Assembly (NCBI GenBank): GCA_002307215.1
Contig: DBTU01000055.1
Coordinates: forward strand, 34,612-98,611
Length of the DNA: 64,000 bases
Origin: Lachnoclostridium sp. UBA1308
GTDB taxonomy: Bacteria; Bacillota; Clostridia; Lachnospirales; Lachnospiraceae
Reading direction: 5' to 3'
Below, in pieces: positions 63,263 to 64,000 of this stretch (the first letter of the stretch is position 1; the number at the start of each line of letters is the position of its first letter). A model generated the notes under the pieces. It was not told the DNA's origin and did not search any database. It worked only from the letters and a program-made list of their open reading frames with translations. The translations under genes and the position numbers were made by a program.

Positions 63263-63811
63263 TTATTTTTTATATTTTTCCAGGAACTCTTCTCCTGTTC
63301 TTATCCCATTTTCAATGACAGCCTTATATACATCTATACTAATATATTTGTCAAAGGAATATAGCTCCTTATCAATTAAGAATTCCTTAATATTTATGAT
63401 ATATTCTTTAAATTCTGGATTTCCCATTACTTGGGTACTGATATTATCACAAAATTTTTCTACCCCTGAGATAGTTTCAGTGTCAAAAAACCATATGTCA
63501 AAATTCCATTTTTCACCTAATAGAATTGTCTCAAAACCTTGAAACCAAACTGTTTTCCCTTCATCATTTATTTCCTGTTTTGCTTCATACCACAGAGGTT
63601 TATAATTATCTAATATATATTTTGTTAGTTCGTATAGTTTATCAATTGACATAATATCATTAGAAACATCTATATCCAAATCATTACAGGCCATCATATT
63701 CATCCTATAACTCCCAATAATATGTGGAATTCCATATTCCTCTAACTTATTAAATAAACCGAGTTCATATAAATATTTGTCGGCTTGTTTTTTTCTTTCA
63801 ATATTCCCCAT
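63263..63811 (-). CDS. Nucleotidyltransferase-fold protein
   Basis: 182 residues. The MNT-like active-site pattern IIGSYRMNMMACNDLDIDV has the GS and D-x-D; a third acidic residue may be in KWNFDIWFFD. This fold is used by aminoglycoside nucleotidyltransferases and toxin-antitoxin antitoxins, among others; there is no HEPN partner. Weak ribosome binding site (GGGGG). Confidence 0.7.
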   Translation of the reverse strand: MGNIERKKQADKYLYELGLFNKLEEYGIPHIIGSYRMNMMACNDLDIDVSNDIMSIDKLYELTKYILDNYKPLWYEAKQEINDEGKTVWFQGFETILLGEKWNFDIWFFDTETISGVEKFCDNISTQVMGNPEFKEYIINIKEFLIDKELYSFDKYISIDVYKAVIENGIRTGEEFLEKYKK

Positions 63812-63926
63812 AGGTACGCCCCCATTTTCTTATCTTCCAAATCAAATAACAGCTCACATTATATATGTACGAACCTTAGAAACCAGCATAATTATCTTAT
63901 TATATTCATGATGCCTTTTCAATAAA

Positions 63927-63943
63927 TATTTTGTAGTATGACA
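63927..63943. repeat. Right copy of the 17-bp inverted repeat bracketing the VanZ unit
   Basis: Exact reverse complement of 62341-62357, in the gene-free end of the window. Confidence 0.7.
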
Positions 63944-64000
63944 TTTATGAATCCGTTTGGACCAAAATATTAATCACAAAGAGGAAGCCTTCACTGAACT

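Overview
The window looks like a chromosomal segment of a low-GC, spore-forming anaerobe of the Clostridia, most likely a Lachnospiraceae-type organism. The evidence is a complete spoIIIAA-AH sporulation operon, AGGAGG-type ribosome binding sites before most genes, a T-box upstream of pheST, ATP-dependent amt-glnK and pyrK/pyrDB style enzymes, and many Rho-independent terminators. No rRNA, tRNA, CRISPR array, prophage or transposase was found. Most genes lie on the minus strand.

Layout. 1-6.5 kb: a regulator-rich accessory block with AraC-type proteins (one running off the left edge, one decayed), a methionine aminopeptidase and a cytosolic-looking sugar-dehydrogenase beta-propeller. 6.9-21.6 kb: a conserved minus-strand core with yebC, argR, nadK, tlyA, dxs, ispA, xseB, xseA, nusB, an Asp23 protein and the eight spoIIIA genes, followed by divergent aroE. 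22.8-27.4 kb: small accessory genes, including a flavodoxin-ferredoxin protein with an ArsR regulator that lacks a normal start codon and has two candidate operators. 27.6-31.7 kb: efp, pepP, aroQ, aroK, yqeG and mscL. 31.8-37.1 kb: a broken gene, an acetyltransferase, and pheST behind a T-box and an array of hairpins that copy the pheS ribosome binding site. 37.2-43.2 kb: a HAD phosphatase, a flavoprotein, a very small kinase-like protein, and amtB with two PII genes. 43.7-51.1 kb: queA, a 50-residue membrane protein, and pyrE-D-K plus pyrF-C split by yjbQ and a cyclophilin. 51.1-53.4 kb: a repeat-rich region around a LysR gene and a degenerate Nudix protein. 53.6-58.2 kb: a pair of P-loop ATPases and argS. 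58.6-62.2 kb: a CheX-like protein with N-terminal repeats, CheY, and a PadR/HAAS/DUF4097/PspC envelope operon. 62.3-63.9 kb: VanZ and nucleotidyltransferase genes bracketed by a 17-bp inverted repeat.

How the parts fit. The core encodes translation (pheST, argS, efp, map, tlyA, queA), isoprenoid supply (dxs, ispA), DNA repair (xseAB), NADP and arginine control (nadK, argR), pyrimidine and shikimate synthesis, ammonium uptake, and the mother-cell side of the engulfment channel. Outside the genes the window is rich in hairpin repeats: duplicated terminators, hairpin repeats at the 3' ends of argS, efp and pheS, a tandem array of ribosome-binding-site hairpins, and inverted repeats bracketing single regulators. 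I consider these, the AUA-start ArsR gene, the CheX fusion and the mini-kinase the observations most worth following. I found no clear complete novel defence or biosynthetic system.
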